NCBI GenBank assembly: GCA_033239125.1
Contig: BSWB01000005.1
Location: 17,847,447-17,911,446 of the forward strand
Direction: 5' to 3'
DNA length: 64,000 nt
From: Fagopyrum homotropicum
Taxonomy: Eukaryota; Streptophyta; Magnoliopsida; Caryophyllales; Polygonaceae
The translations under genes were made by a program, and so were the position numbers. Shown here in pieces: positions 33,133 to 44,866 of this stretch (positions within the stretch are counted from its first letter, which is position 1; every line of letters begins with the position of its first letter). The notes beneath the pieces were generated by a model. That model searched no databases. It was not told the DNA's origin and was given only the letters and a program-made list of their open reading frames with translations.

Positions 33133-33249
33133 ATGTACCAGTAGTTTAGTGAAGGGTCCGTATGTGGTATGTACCGACATAGTGAGTTATGGTACTAGTG
33201 GTTCGTGGGCTGTGTTAACGACATAGGGTTGAGGCAAATTGATCACTTA

Positions 33250-33705
<456 letters not shown>

Positions 33706-33749
33706 TTAGAATCAGTAGGGCTGTGAAATGTTAGTTTAGCTGTTAAGAT

Positions 33750-33816
33750 TTGAGTAGTAACATTAACGGAATTGAGTAGTAACATTAACGGTATTGAGTA
33801 GTAACATTAACGGAAT
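33750..33816. repeat. Three tandem copies of a 25-bp unit
   Basis: GAGTAGTAACATTAACGG recurs three times at 25-bp spacing, with one base difference in the spacer. Confidence 0.85.
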
Positions 33817-33819
33817 TTT

Positions 33820-34954
33820 GACTCGATTCAAGTAAGTCTCTCAGACTTATTTTGCTAGCTTCTACGTATTAGCATGAATGGTGATAGTGGTGTGTGCTTT
33901 GATTGTTTAATGATTATAACCTGATAGGACGACCTTATTTATATTGTGGCCCAAGCGTATGATTAACGGGCGGTGACATCACTGCCCAACTCTGACACGA
34001 GACTGGGAGGTTCTCTACGACTAGCCCAGACAGGTACACGGTGAGGTGCATCGGATCCAGTCCTGCTGGTATACGGGGACAGAGGCGAGGTTCGGGAGAC
34101 CCTCGTGTCACAACCTAAGTTGAATTCAAAAGTGTATGACGTAATTAAAGATAATAAATGAATGTTTGTGCTATCACGATGTGTATTTCCATTGTCGCAA
34201 TGTGTGTGATTGTGCTATTGTTGTTCTTCTATTATGTAGGTTGGTAGATAACGGTTTTATCCATCTTGTAGATGTCTTGTAGGTTTGGGACGCTACCGAG
34301 TGATTTGGATGGAGTGGTCGGCCGGGTTACCGTACATTATAGGACGGGATACGGGTATCTTATTTCAGTCTTATATCTTTGGTTGTTTGGCATTTTAGTG
34401 TTGTCGTAACTTCGTGATACTCGGCTGATAGTCCTTTCATATGTTTTGGAGCTTTGCATTTGCACTATATCTATTTCGGTTTTACTTTTGTTGTTGCAAG
34501 ATCCGGTAAAGTTGTTGTCAAACTAAGGCCGGGACCCATTGTGAGGTCCTAACCAATGTGTGTGATTGTGCTATTGTTGTTCTTCTATTATGTAGGTTGC
34601 TAGATAACGGTTTTATCCATCTTGTAGATGTCTTGCAGGTTAGGGACGCTACCGAGTGATTTGGATGGAGTGGTCGGCGGGTTACCGTACATTATAGGAC
34701 GGGATATGGGTTTCTTATTTTAGTCTTATATCTTTGGTTGTTTGGCATTTTAGTGTTGTCGTAACTTCGTGATACTCGGCTGATAGTCCCTTCATATGTT
34801 TTGGAGCTTTGCATTTGTACTATATCTATTTCGGTTTTACTTTTATTTGTGCTTTGTTGCAAGATCCGGTAAAGTTGTTGTCAAACTAAGGTCGGGACCC
34901 ATTGTGAGGTCCTAACCAATAGTGCCTCGAGTTTCGAGAATTTGGGGTGTTACA
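33820..34954 (+). repeat. Tekay-like LTR fragment with internal duplication
   Basis: It shares with the complete LTRs the GCTAGCTTCTA, GGGCGGTGACATCACTGCCC, TATACGGGGACAGAGGCGAGG, GGTAACGGTTTTA-like and GACCCATTGTGAGGTCC blocks and the terminal GGGGTGTTACA. About 356 bp near the 3' end (34199-34554) is repeated directly at 34555-34917 with few differences. It is inserted between the two parts of a broken hAT element. No duplicate of the flanking GGAGA was found at a 5' edge. Confidence 0.75.
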
Positions 34955-35441
34955 GGAGAAGCGGAAACAACATAATGCCCCGGTTTATGACAAGTCGGAT
35001 TCCAACTCCGATGATTTGGGCACCACTTCCGAGTCCGAGGTAAAAAGGTAAGGGGGTAACGAAAATAACTCGGAAGTCCAAAAAAAGGTAAGCAAAGGTA
35101 AGAGAACTACGTGGGATTTGATTCATCTTAACCCCGAGAGAATACGTAGGCAACCGGGAAACCGATTCAAGCCATTTCCTTTTTTTTTAATTCAATTGGT
35201 AATATATATAAAATAAAAAACCAAGAGCAACCTCTGTTTTTTAAATTAAATTAGTAACTAAAAAAAACGAGAGCAAATTCGGTCATATTTTCCAAATCTC
35301 GTACGAGATTTTAGAAATTATGACCGAGTTTTCTCTTGTTTTTTTTTTAAAATTAAATTACTAATGTATAAAAACGAGAGTAAGTCGGTCAAAATTTTAA
35401 AAATCTCGTATGCGATTGTAAAATAAACCGAGGTTGATTCC

Positions 35442-35490
<49 letters not shown>

Positions 35491-35610
35491 GTAAACCAGT
35501 TCTAAACCGCCAAACCACCGGTTTGCAATTAACCGGTTTAGGTTAAAGCCAAACCTAAACCGGTGGTTTGCAAACCTAAACCGGCGGTTTAGATTTGCAA
35601 CCCAAGTCTA
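34955..35610 (+). pseudogene. 3' end of a hAT element
   Basis: The start encodes a short charged, Ser/Asp-rich tail (QHNAPVYDKSDSNSDD) ending at about 35051. It is followed by GAGAACTACGTGGGATTTGA and an ATACGTAGGCAACCGGGA block that also follows the transposase stop at 58327. The right part has subterminal repeats of AAACCGG/CCGGTTT type (35497-35600). It is probably the missing end of the hAT pseudogene at 30968-32125. Confidence 0.65.
35446..35487. repeat. (TA)n microsatellite
   Basis: About 21 TA units within the hAT 3' fragment. Confidence 0.95.
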
Positions 35611-35827
35611 TGGCAAAGTGTCAAACACTGTCTATTTTCTAACACTAACAAACTAACACTAATTGCATATGTTCATACCCGAAGGAACCAAAGAACTGAG
35701 GTATACGATGCTTACCATGATTATGAAAGTCGAGGACTCGAATACTCGAGAGCGAGTGAGGGAGACACTAATTAGTCCAAAATATGATTCAATATACTTA
35801 ACACAACTATACCCTTATAAGTTAAAA

Positions 35828-36559
35828 TCATAGTGTAATTGGTGTAGAAAACATTTCAGACTCATTTATCCTCTTCGTCTCCAAAACTACGGTCGAATTT
35901 TCAACATACCCAACTGATCTTGGTTTTCCCAAATCAAACCTTAGTATAATTCTTATCTTAGGTTGTGTGGTCAAGCATGCTATTATATTTTCTTGTGACG
36001 ACTTCTTACTAAGAGCATCAACAACACTGACTTTTTCAAGATGGCATAAAATCTCAATATCAAAATCCTTCAATTAACTCTAGGCATCTTCTTTGTCTCA
36101 TATTTAATTTTTGTTGTTAAAAAATGTACTATCAACCCATTTGGTTTGTGAAAATTTAATAACTCAACCCATATATGTAGAGTTGCCAAATCTTGGGGGT
36201 CGAAACCACTTCTGCAATTTCCAAGTCAGGAGTGGGGTAAAATTACCTCCTACTACTTCAACCGGCGAGGCGCGTATATGATTACTTTGTCATTTTGCAT
36301 CAAGACACAACCAAGACCTTGTCTTAGAGAATCACGTTGAACTACAAATCTATTTATACCTTGAGGCAATGTTCAAACAGTTGCTTACATGAATCTCCTC
36401 TTAAGCTCTTAACAACTCTATTGACACTTTTTGTCCCACTCAAAAATTCTTTGTCTTTCGAAGTAGGTTAGCCATTGGTTAGGCTACCTTATAGAATCAT
36501 TTCACAAATCGCCGATAATAACCAATAAAACCAAGAAAACTTCTAACTTCTTTCACATT
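35828..36559 (-). pseudogene. Old gypsy element: RT end and RNase H (broken)
   Basis: On the minus strand, NVKEVRSFLGFIGYYRRFVK (36559 down) is the RT-RNase H junction of Ty3/gypsy. Decayed RNase H follows (NDKVIIYAPRRLK), then DFDIEILCHLEKVSVVDALSKK, the usual end of the domain (36070-35995). It has many stops and frameshifts. The upstream half (RT) lies at 54484-55032, on the far side of the 18-kb insertion, whose target duplication CTTGG falls exactly at this break. Confidence 0.8.
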
Positions 36560-36749
36560 CTTGGTGTAATATCCGTAAATTTTCTTCCGTTTAGTCTCGA
36601 GTCGAATCGGATTTCCGACAAGTTTAAATCTCCTTACATGATATTTATCATCATAAATCAAAACGTTTTATTTGTTTATGTAGCATTTCTACAAACATAA
36701 ATGCATCTATCATCTTAGTCTTACTCTTGTAAGACTAGTATTAAATGTC

Positions 36750-36837
36750 CTTTTGACAAGTGTTTGACAAGCCCATGACAAGGTCATGACAAGCCCATGA
36801 CAAGGTCATGACAAGCGCATAACAATGTCTTGACAAA
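36750..36837 (+). repeat. 11-bp tandem array, eight units, TGACAAG core
   Basis: Units such as CCCATGACAAG and GTCATGACAAG alternate with exact 11-bp period near the start of the LTR, where enhancers of the U3 region lie. In the 3' LTR the copia element has inserted into this array. Confidence 0.85.
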
Positions 36838-39611
36838 AGCATATCCAAGCCCACCTCTCCTTGTCTCTTCTCAGCCATCCGTCAGCCTCCTAGATGAAAC
36901 CCTAGTGCGGCATGCCCAGCGTAGAAGCAGCCAGCCGCCCCATCTTGCCCTCACGTGCAGCACCCTTGATTTCAGCAAGAAGTTATTACGCCCCTCTCCC
37001 CACCTTCATGTCTACATACATCAAGCCTATACCCTAACCTATCGTTGTTCTCATCCTTCCCCTTGGCCGTCTATCTCTAGCATTCTCTCTCGTCTCCATC
37101 ACACCACCAGGCGCCACCTCTGTGCTCTAACGCCAAGGACTTATTGCCACTCAAAGCAACCAGCCAAAACCTCAACATCCTGCACTGCACCCTAGAGACA
37201 GTCAACGCTGGGATACCTTTGTCGAGAGAAGTCGTACGCCATCTTCGGGCTTCCTCCTCGTAGACGCAAGAGAGTAGGCGAAGGCCTCTCATCCCTACCC
37301 CCTTCTCTCCTTTCAAACAACACCAACCACTGTAACCGAACCATCTCAACTCCTTCTCTTGAGCCGGTCGACAGTAGAAGCCACACACACCACAAAAGCC
37401 CCATGCACAGCAACAACGTCCGTCCTTCTGGCCTTACTTCCTTGATAATTCTGTCGGTACAAGCGACTACACAAGGAGGGAGAACTTCAGTCTTGTAGGC
37501 GGGTAAGCACACGATGACCTCTCCTCTTCTATGCAACATCGGGCTCGACATCAGCCTTGCTTCATCTTTATTCTCTCTCTCGAGTAATGGAATCGGGTAA
37601 GGTTGATACCCTTCTCAAACTTTCGTCCATGAATTTCATGCCTAATGAGTGCCTTTTATGTCTCCTAATCTAACCAGAACAGCCATAGAGGAGCAGTAAG
37701 GTTACACGCGTTTTTTGAGTTTTAGGAAGTGACGAGCAGTCATCTTTGAGTTCGATTTTGGGTAAGCTAGACTCTCCCTTTTTGGCTGATTATCGGATAT
37801 GTCTTAGTCGGTATTGCATAGTATATTATAATAAAATTTGGGAAGAATCGGAATTACAGTTTGAAAGTTATGGTGTCCCAAAGTTGGCTATTCATGCAGT
37901 TTTCTTAGTGTGTTGAGTTTGAGAAAAACTGCTTGGGATGTAGTTTTGTGGAATAGATTTGGAAGGGTTATTGACTTCTGTTGGACTTGAATTTCTGACA
38001 TCTTATAGTTGGTATAGTATAGTAGATCATAATGAAATTTGAGAGAAATCCGAGTTACAGTTTTAGAGGTTTAGTGTCCCAAAGTAGAGACCTTGAACAG
38101 TTTATAGGTGGTGTTGAATTGTTGAGAAAACTGCTTGTGATGCAGTTTTGTAGTGCCGATTTGATTTGTTTATATTCCTTAGTTAGACTTGAATTTTGGA
38201 TATGTCATTTTTAGGATTGCATAGTATAATATATCAAAATTTGAGAGGATTCCATCAAGAGATTTAGTAGTTATAATTTTTCAAAGTTGAGATAGTAAGC
38301 AGTTTTTCTGTTTTTGGTGAAATATATGAAGTATGGAAAAAACTACGTGTGGAAGCAGTTTTTGGATCTAGATATGGATGGGTTAGATCTATCTGATGGA
38401 CATTAAATTTTGATGGAACATAGAGTGAGATGCATACTGTGATGTTTTAAAAAATGTGGTCGATTCAACGATCGAATCTAGACTTATAAGGTTCCAAAGT
38501 AGCCTAGTTGCGCAATTTGGTAAATACAAATTTTTCGCTAAGTATGAGAGAATTTGTGTTGAGGCGTCAACTTGGGATTTTTGTGTAAGACTAGTTTTTG
38601 ATTCTTTCTGAGATTTATTTCTTCCAGTGAGTAGAGTGCTTTGTATATAAGGATTAGATATTGTATTTGAGATTTTTAGATTTTTGTATGAGCATTCTTA
38701 GTTAGGTCAAAGTGAGATCGTTAGTGAATTTTTGTCATGGAAGTTAAGAAGTTGGAAAATATCTTCCAACTTAGCTATATCTTTCTTGTGAGTGTTAGAT
38801 TATGGTTTTGGGCTTCATATGAAGTTTTAGAAATATTCTAAGAATACTTCTAGGGTTTCGGACACTAGGAGGCAAAATAGTCATTTGCCATTACGAGGGT
38901 ATTTTGGTAATTTATCTGATGATAGAGTTAAATATCTTAAAAGTTGGAGACTTCTAATAAAGTGGGATACATTATTGATCCACTTGCCTTTTATAACAGA
39001 GATTTGAGTTCCTGCGGTTGCCGACCGAGTTGAGATAACGGGATTATGATTTGATTCTGGTACCTCCTTTGGGCTTACTTAGCTAGCTTCTAGATTTGAG
39101 TGTGAATAATGATAGTGGTGTGTGAATGATATATTTATTGTTGTACTTAGTAGTAATTATCTACTGATCTATACATTGGCCTAAGAGTAATGGGCGGTGG
39201 CATTCTGCTCACTTACCTTGAGGGTGCTGGGGGTTTCTTTAGGGACTAGTCCAGACTCGGTTTGTAGTGATGCTACCGGCGGAGGTAAGCTAGACCTACA
39301 CCTAGTTGGATAAGGAACGGAGGCGAGAACTCTTAAGATTTCTCGTGCCACAACTGTAAAATGGAATAAGGTGAATCACTTAATTAACAATTAATAATTA
39401 GTTTGTGTGCCAGGATGATGATTGTTTTATGTTATATTGGGTGTGTTTGCGCTATTCTTATTCTGCTTATATTTGGTTAGTTAGCTAACGGTTTATCAGT
39501 GTTGTAGCTTTTGTAAAGATAGACAGTTGTAGAGAGATCAGGGATGGATGGTCAGCCGGGTCCACGTACTCATTAGAGGGGGACGGGGGAGTCTTCCTTT
39601 CGTCATGCATG

Positions 39612-39615
<4 letters not shown>

Positions 39616-39663
<48 letters not shown>
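39616..39663. repeat. (TA)n in the 5' LTR
   Basis: About 24 units. It lies at the same LTR position as the longer run at 54222-54299. Confidence 0.95.
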
Positions 39664-39666
<3 letters not shown>

Positions 39667-39846
39667 TTGTAAGGCTGTCACATGTGTACATTCATACAAT
39701 AGAATATTATGTTTTAAAATTGTTTAAAATACATTTGTGCCTTGTTGTAAGATCTCAGTAAAGTTGTTGTTAAACCAAAGTCGGGACCCATTGTGAGGTC
39801 CTAACCAGTAGCTCCCCGAGTTCTGAAAATTTGGGGTGTTACAACA

Positions 39847-39857
39847 TGGTATCAGAG
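39847..39857 (+). promoter_or_regulatory. Primer-binding site, initiator tRNA-Met
   Basis: TGGTATCAGAG begins three bases after the 5' LTR and matches the 3' end of plant initiator tRNA-Met. Confidence 0.88.
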
Positions 39858-42839
39858 GAAGGTTGGAAACAATGGCACTTGGAATCTTCTGAAAAACCGA
39901 ATGTAGAAATAACTAGAACCCGAAAGGGATATAAAATTTTCAAAATGAAGTTTTATTTTAAAATCATGTGCATAGTCGGGTTATTGGGATAGTAGTACGT
40001 CGGACCATCATTGCTCTCCGTGGATCTCTGTAACTTAGTAGATAGGAAATAGAATGTGGACTTATAGTATTGTACGTTTATGTAGGTTACATGTAAACCT
40101 ATATACATGTAACATTTTAGTACCCTAAGGGATAAAAAATATCCTTTTGTTGAGTTATCATGATGTGATCATCGCCTCATGATAAAAGGTTAGTAGATCT
40201 TAAAGAGTATTTCCATATATAGGAAGATAATGGACTCCGACCTCGGAGTAGAGTAATGTGTTCCGGCAGACACTTTTGGCGATTCCTACAATCTTTCAAA
40301 GAACGAGTGGACATAAGGTGAACATTAAAAGATAATTTGTAACCACAAGAACAATTAGACAAGTACGAATATCAAATGAACTCAGATAGAAGTGATAGAA
40401 GTCCTACAAGGAATTTAGCAGGGTGAAGACGAGAGATGAAACTCAAGGAGGCATGTAAGGACTGATAAGAAGCGCAGATTGAAGAGGACAATATCGGAAT
40501 ACAAATCAAGCGGGGAAGAGCACAACCACACTTGGCGGGTTAAATGACAGTGTAACCAAGGTAGACGCCGCCATAAGCAAGTATGGGCCCGAGAGTATAA
40601 AGAAGATATGGTGTTGACCCCGATGTGAAGAATTAAAGCAGGACAAAGACAGACATTGATAAATGAGTTTAAATATGAGAAATAAAATTTATCATCATAG
40701 AGACGGGTCGACTTCATCAGAGATGCAAGAATTTTGGAAGAACTCATGACGCAAGTATCAAATACAATAGAAGTCTGATATTAAGACAACGGATTTCTAT
40801 AAAGGTGGCATTACAAACTACACCAACCAAGGAGGAAGAATGTGAGAGAATGATATTGGTGGACTCGAGGGTCCACAATAACTTCTCATTCACAGAGATA
40901 TTTAAGTTACCAACAGTAACGGTTCATACCATAGGTCCGCAAACAGATGATGACTAATGTAAGAGGAATTGCGAAGACGCCTTACAAGCTATTGTGGAAG
41001 GGTTGATAAGTTCATCGACGACAGAGGAATGGTACAACCGGACTTGGAAGAGTATAAGTGAGCTTACAGTGAAGACGGTAGAAGGAGCCAAGGAGTATAA
41101 ACCGATAACCTAGAGGGGATAGCTTTTTAACAAGTACATCTACATTAAAAGAGACCAAAGAAAAGTAAGTCTACGATCTTGTAGAAAGTCAACTACAGAC
41201 TAATTAGTAACTACATAGAATCTACACGTGCGGGCTAACTAGTGATGATTGGTTGGCAGATAAGAAGAATAACCACAAAGTTATAAAAGAAGTTTATCGA
41301 CATCTAGAGAATTTCCTTTAGAGATCAACGGAGACAATGGTGAAGTTACAGAAATACAATTAGTAGTAACCTTGATAGTAACATTGAATGAGTTCAAGAC
41401 AGTAACTTTCAGTAAAAATTTAAGGAGAAGATTGTGACGGCCGGAACTGACCCCTTATGTCAAAAATGATATAAAGAAAAATTATTGTGAGCAGTTGTTT
41501 ACCTATTAGCTAAGAAAACGATACGTATCACTGTCAACATAGATGGATTGTATAAGAAGAACTATAGGAATAAGAAAAGCAAATGATTGGGATCATGTCT
41601 TACGTCAACCATGACAAAAGATGCTTAACATTCCACACAAGTTAGATTGATGGTCCCTCCTGAGCAAAGGTGGGGGTAAATTTTTTCAAATTTACAAAAG
41701 GAAGCCTTGTGAATAACAGGTGACAGAGAATAACTAGAGCTTTAGAGGCGGTGCAAACATAGTGTTTTGGACTTGATACTTTGGTGGAATGTATGATTGT
41801 ATTGTGAAGTGACTAAAGATAGAGTCCACGTGATGGTTAGACTGAAGGTTATTCTGCGGATCCGGTATTACACCAGTAAGATAGGTAGTGAAAAGTCTTT
41901 ATATAGAAGTTTAAGGACAAATGGGGGTACCCCAACGTAAATTCAAGTTAATCCGTATAATTCCGTAATATGAAAGTTGAGTGGTTGTGGGACCGCGTAC
42001 AAAAGGGTATGCCATGAAATCCCTCCTCGACTGATGACAGCAAAATTATGGAAAATAATCAACGCAGTCCGTAAAGACCTTACGAGAAAACTCAAAGGGA
42101 TGTAACTACCATACGGGGTATAAAGATTTAAGGAAGGTAAAACGACATGAGTATAAGGACAAGATAATAAATACGGGTCGAGAAATTCGATTGTTGAGAA
42201 AATCATATGCATTTGATATTTCTTATACCAATAGTACCGGTAGATGTTTAATAAAAGTCATACCATCGGACCGATAACCGTATGATGAACAAAGTGTAAA
42301 CCAAGCGAATAACGTAACCAGTGAGAAGGAAATTCATGTATCAAAAAGTGGGTCTTGCTAAATTTAAATAAAGTGTTGAAATGAGGATGCCTTTATGGAA
42401 TCTATGCAAGAGTACAACGTAACTGAGGTTCTAACACGGAATGAGTAGTAATGATCAACTGACAGTTGGAGACCGATTCACAGAAGACAAATGTTATAAG
42501 ATGAGTCACCTAGTAGAAGAACTCACAAGACAAGCATGAGAAACCATCATGTGGTTGGTACCATTGCCTTGGGTAGACTTATTACTGCACCTCGAGAATT
42601 GGGAGCTAACTAGAAAATTTCATGTCAAGATTTTAATTGATCAAGGTAAGGACTTGTAAGTCAATGTGATGTACCCAAAGTTGGAGGTCAAAAGGATGGT
42701 AGAAAGATGACCACATTGAGTAGTCTTGGCGAGTAGTAAGCCGAGTTTTGATGAGACAAAAGTGAATTCCGGGAATTTCGAAGACGCACGTTCCAATCAT
42801 TCCAAGAAGACGTGACCGGTGAGTTATTTTGCTAAGGAG
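39858..42839 (+). pseudogene. Decayed gag-protease-RT region of the chromovirus
   Basis: Only the protease can be recognised. At 40853 a frame reads ILVDSRVHNNFSFTEIF, the VLVDSGATHNFI motif of chromoviruses with the active-site Gly changed to Arg. Gag before it and RT/RNase H after it are not recognisable to me because of dense mutation. No open frame exceeds about 110 codons, and those are on the other strand. Confidence 0.6.
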
Positions 42840-42950
42840 TTCTCTAGACCAATTGTGGAACTCCATGGGGTCGAGGACCATAGTTGTGACAAAGAGGGAC
42901 GGTTTTATGTCAAGGTTTTGGACAACCAGTAGTCACGACTAGCGTACGAG
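42840..42950 (+). pseudogene. Chromovirus integrase core remnant
   Basis: The frame reads FSRPIVELHGVEDHSCDKEG then RFYVKVLDNQ and a stop. This corresponds to the integrase block around the second catalytic aspartate (usual form VrLHGvPxSIVSDRDxRF). Here the key SDRD is changed to CDKE, so it is dead. Confidence 0.65.
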
Positions 42951-43099
42951 TCTCCCCTTTACTATAGTAACCATCTCTAGACTAACGATCTATTTAAAGA
43001 GGATCTTGCCATCATTAGAAGGGGTGTTATAGGCTAGAGTTTGGTAAATCATCCTGACTCACGGAAGACACCATTATAATTAAGGGTGACAATATATTG

Positions 43100-43142
43100 G
43101 TCAAAATAGCGCAGCGGAAGTGTGGTGGGCACATAACCCACA
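43100..43142 (+). tRNA. 5' half of initiator tRNA-Met (fragment, pseudo)
   Basis: 43 bases match positions 1-43 of plant initiator tRNA-Met at 37 sites as I recall that sequence. The D-arm block GCGCAGCGGAAG, the anticodon stem GTGGTGGG and the anticodon CAT followed by AACCCAC are intact. The TPsiC arm, acceptor 3' strand and CCA are absent. Four of the six differences are G-to-A or C-to-T. It cannot fold into a complete tRNA. It lies inside the chromovirus, between integrase and C-terminal remnants, and the element uses the same tRNA as primer. Confidence 0.8.
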
Positions 43143-43420
43143 TACCAAAAAACTCAACGTTATTTTATCTATATGAAAGTCTCCAATGAGAGTGTGATTT
43201 TGGATTATAACAAGTTGGAAGGCCTCCCAAGAAGTAGGGTTAAGTCATTATTTGAGGAACGGTGCGACTGAGTCATATTAGGGAGACAAGACCAAGTGTT
43301 TAATATTACAAAGAGAACAAGGTACTTAGTAAAGTGTTGCGAGATGTCTCAAAGCCTTGTTTCAGAATTGATAGTTGGGATCTTCCAAAAGGCCAGAAGC
43401 AAGTGGATTCAACGGAAGGA

Positions 43421-43800
43421 GTAAAGTTTTTCAGTAGAGTCACCAAAAGAGTGGGAAGTGAGCTTAGAGAAAGAATCGTTGATATCTTAAAGTAGATTGA
43501 GAAATTATTTATCGACTAGCTCTACTACTATACCAGAGGGAGTACATCCAATATTCTACATGTCTCCGTTGAGAAATATCTACCGGATTCGAGATACGTC
43601 ATCAGCTAGGATAATCGGATAATTGAGCCCGAGCATACTTTTGTGGAATATCCAGTGGCCATCTGAGAGTGTAGTACTAGACATCTACGATCTATAGCTA
43701 TACCGATATTGTAGACCCACTGGTCTAGACGAGGATCCAATGAGGCTACCCGAGAGACTGAGGATAACTTTAGGAGTAACTATTTTGAGTTCCTTGCGGA
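43421..43800 (+). pseudogene. Chromovirus integrase C-terminus with chromodomain remnant
   Basis: One frame with in-frame stops reads VKFFSRVTKRVG, then ILHVSVEKYLPDSRYVIS, EPEHTFVEYPVAI, RHLRSIAIPIL and SNEATRETEDNFRSNYFEFL. These are the LKVSP / HVSMLRKYVPD / YEEQPVAIL / EEATWETE blocks of Tekay-type polyproteins, the last being the chromodomain (its Trp is Arg here). The chromodomain would direct integration to chromatin marks. Confidence 0.82.
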
Positions 43801-44027
43801 ATCAACCGCAACCCTAGAATACCGACGAGTTAGTACTCGGACTCTGATATGTAAGACATATTTGACTATGTGATTACTTCCGTGTTTGAGTAATTAATTT
43901 AAGTGTTGCAATTCTAGGATGATTGAGTGATATATCTATGTTAGAAAGATTGTACATAAAATTGGTAAGTAAGAGTAGATACTATGTTTCTAATTATAGG
44001 AGATTATCGGAGTGTTGTTATTATTCT

Positions 44028-44064
44028 AAGTTTCGGGACGAAACTTATTTCAAGGGGGTACTTA
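44028..44064 (+). promoter_or_regulatory. Hairpin and polypurine tract of the chromovirus
   Basis: AAGTTTC-GGGAC-GAAACTT (44028-44046) is a perfect 7-bp stem with a GGGAC loop. Four bases later CAAGGGGGTACTTA (44051-44064) runs into the 3' LTR. It matches the layout at 9888-9925. Confidence 0.72.
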
Positions 44065-44278
44065 TGTAATATCCGTAAATTTTCTTCCATTTAGTGTCGA
44101 GTCGAATCGAATTTCCGACAAGTTTAAATCTCCTTACATGATATTTATCATCATAAATCAAAACATTTTATTTGTTTATGTAGCATTTCTACACACATAA
44201 ATGCATCTATCATCTTAGTCTTACTCTTGCAAGACTAGTATTAAATGGCCTTTTGACATGTGTTTGACAAGCCCACTA
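44065..44278 (+). repeat. 3' LTR of the chromovirus, left part
   Basis: TGTAATATCC start, nearly identical to 36565-36775. It ends at CACTA (44274-44278), the copia target site. Confidence 0.92.
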
Positions 44279-44398
44279 TGTTGGATTTTCGGTGTCCGGT
44301 TTTAGACCAAAGGGCCGTAGTCTCACTTATGTGAGTAGACGGTTCTCCCAATTGCCAAACAAATTATATAATTATCTTGAACTAAAACTAGTTTTTAA

Positions 44399-44645
44399 CC
44401 AAGGGTTTGTAATCTCCACAAAGGAGTAGACAAAACCCAACCAAGAGTTTGTAATCTCCGTAAAGGAGTAGACAAAACCCAATCAAGAGTTTGTAGTCTC
44501 CAAAGGAGTAGACAAAACTCAACTAAGCGTTTGTAATCTCCACAAAGAAGTAGACAAAACTCAATCAAGAGTTTGTAGTCTCCAAAGGAGTAGACAAAAC
44601 TCAAGCAAGAGTTTGTAATCTCCAAAAAGGAGTAGACAAAACTCT
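44399..44645 (-). repeat. Six tandem hairpin units of about 40 bp
   Basis: Each unit has the form GAGTTTGT-aat-CTCC-loop-GGAG-tag-ACAAAACTC, an outer and an inner stem. The first unit has GGGTTT paired with AAACCC in place of GAGTTT with AAACTC. The same array is at 50443-50689 in the other LTR. The LSFVYSFGDYKL open frames are translations of it. Confidence 0.88.
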
Positions 44646-44866
44646 AATAGAAGTTAAGTTCAATTACACGTCTTATAAACCGGTTGTTATATGTTAAAAC
44701 CATTGACTTGGATAATGTAATGAGTCATTCATAAATGAATTTTCCTTCTAAGTGTATTCTCCCCTACACCGGGAATATCCAAATACCTTAGTGGGGTAAA
44801 ACGTTACACATTACAAAGACTAAGTAAGAGACTTACTTGTCTTACTTTGTAGAAAGGGTATTCCTA

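Larger units (their letters stand above)
36565..39843 (+). repeat. 5' LTR of the chromovirus (3.3 kb)
   Basis: TGTAATATCC...GGGGTGTTACA. The ends are near inverted repeats of each other. It starts with an eight-unit 11-bp TGACAAG array (36750-36837). 36840-37560 is C/T-rich leader-like sequence. 37770-38420 has several imperfect units of about 190-210 bp beginning GGATATGTC or GACATCTTA. A (TA)n lies at 39616-39663. Confidence 0.93.

Noticed and set aside
36830..37551. Overlapping ORFs of 100-120 codons on both strands
   Set aside because: They lie inside a retrotransposon LTR and recur, disrupted, in the second LTR at 51802-52413.
43100..43142. A functional tRNA-Met gene
   Set aside because: The TPsiC arm, variable loop and 3' acceptor strand are missing and there are base changes in the acceptor strand.
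44395..44625. ORF encoding a repeated LSFVYSFGDYKL motif
   Set aside because: It is a translation of the 40-bp LTR tandem repeat and appears identically in both LTRs.
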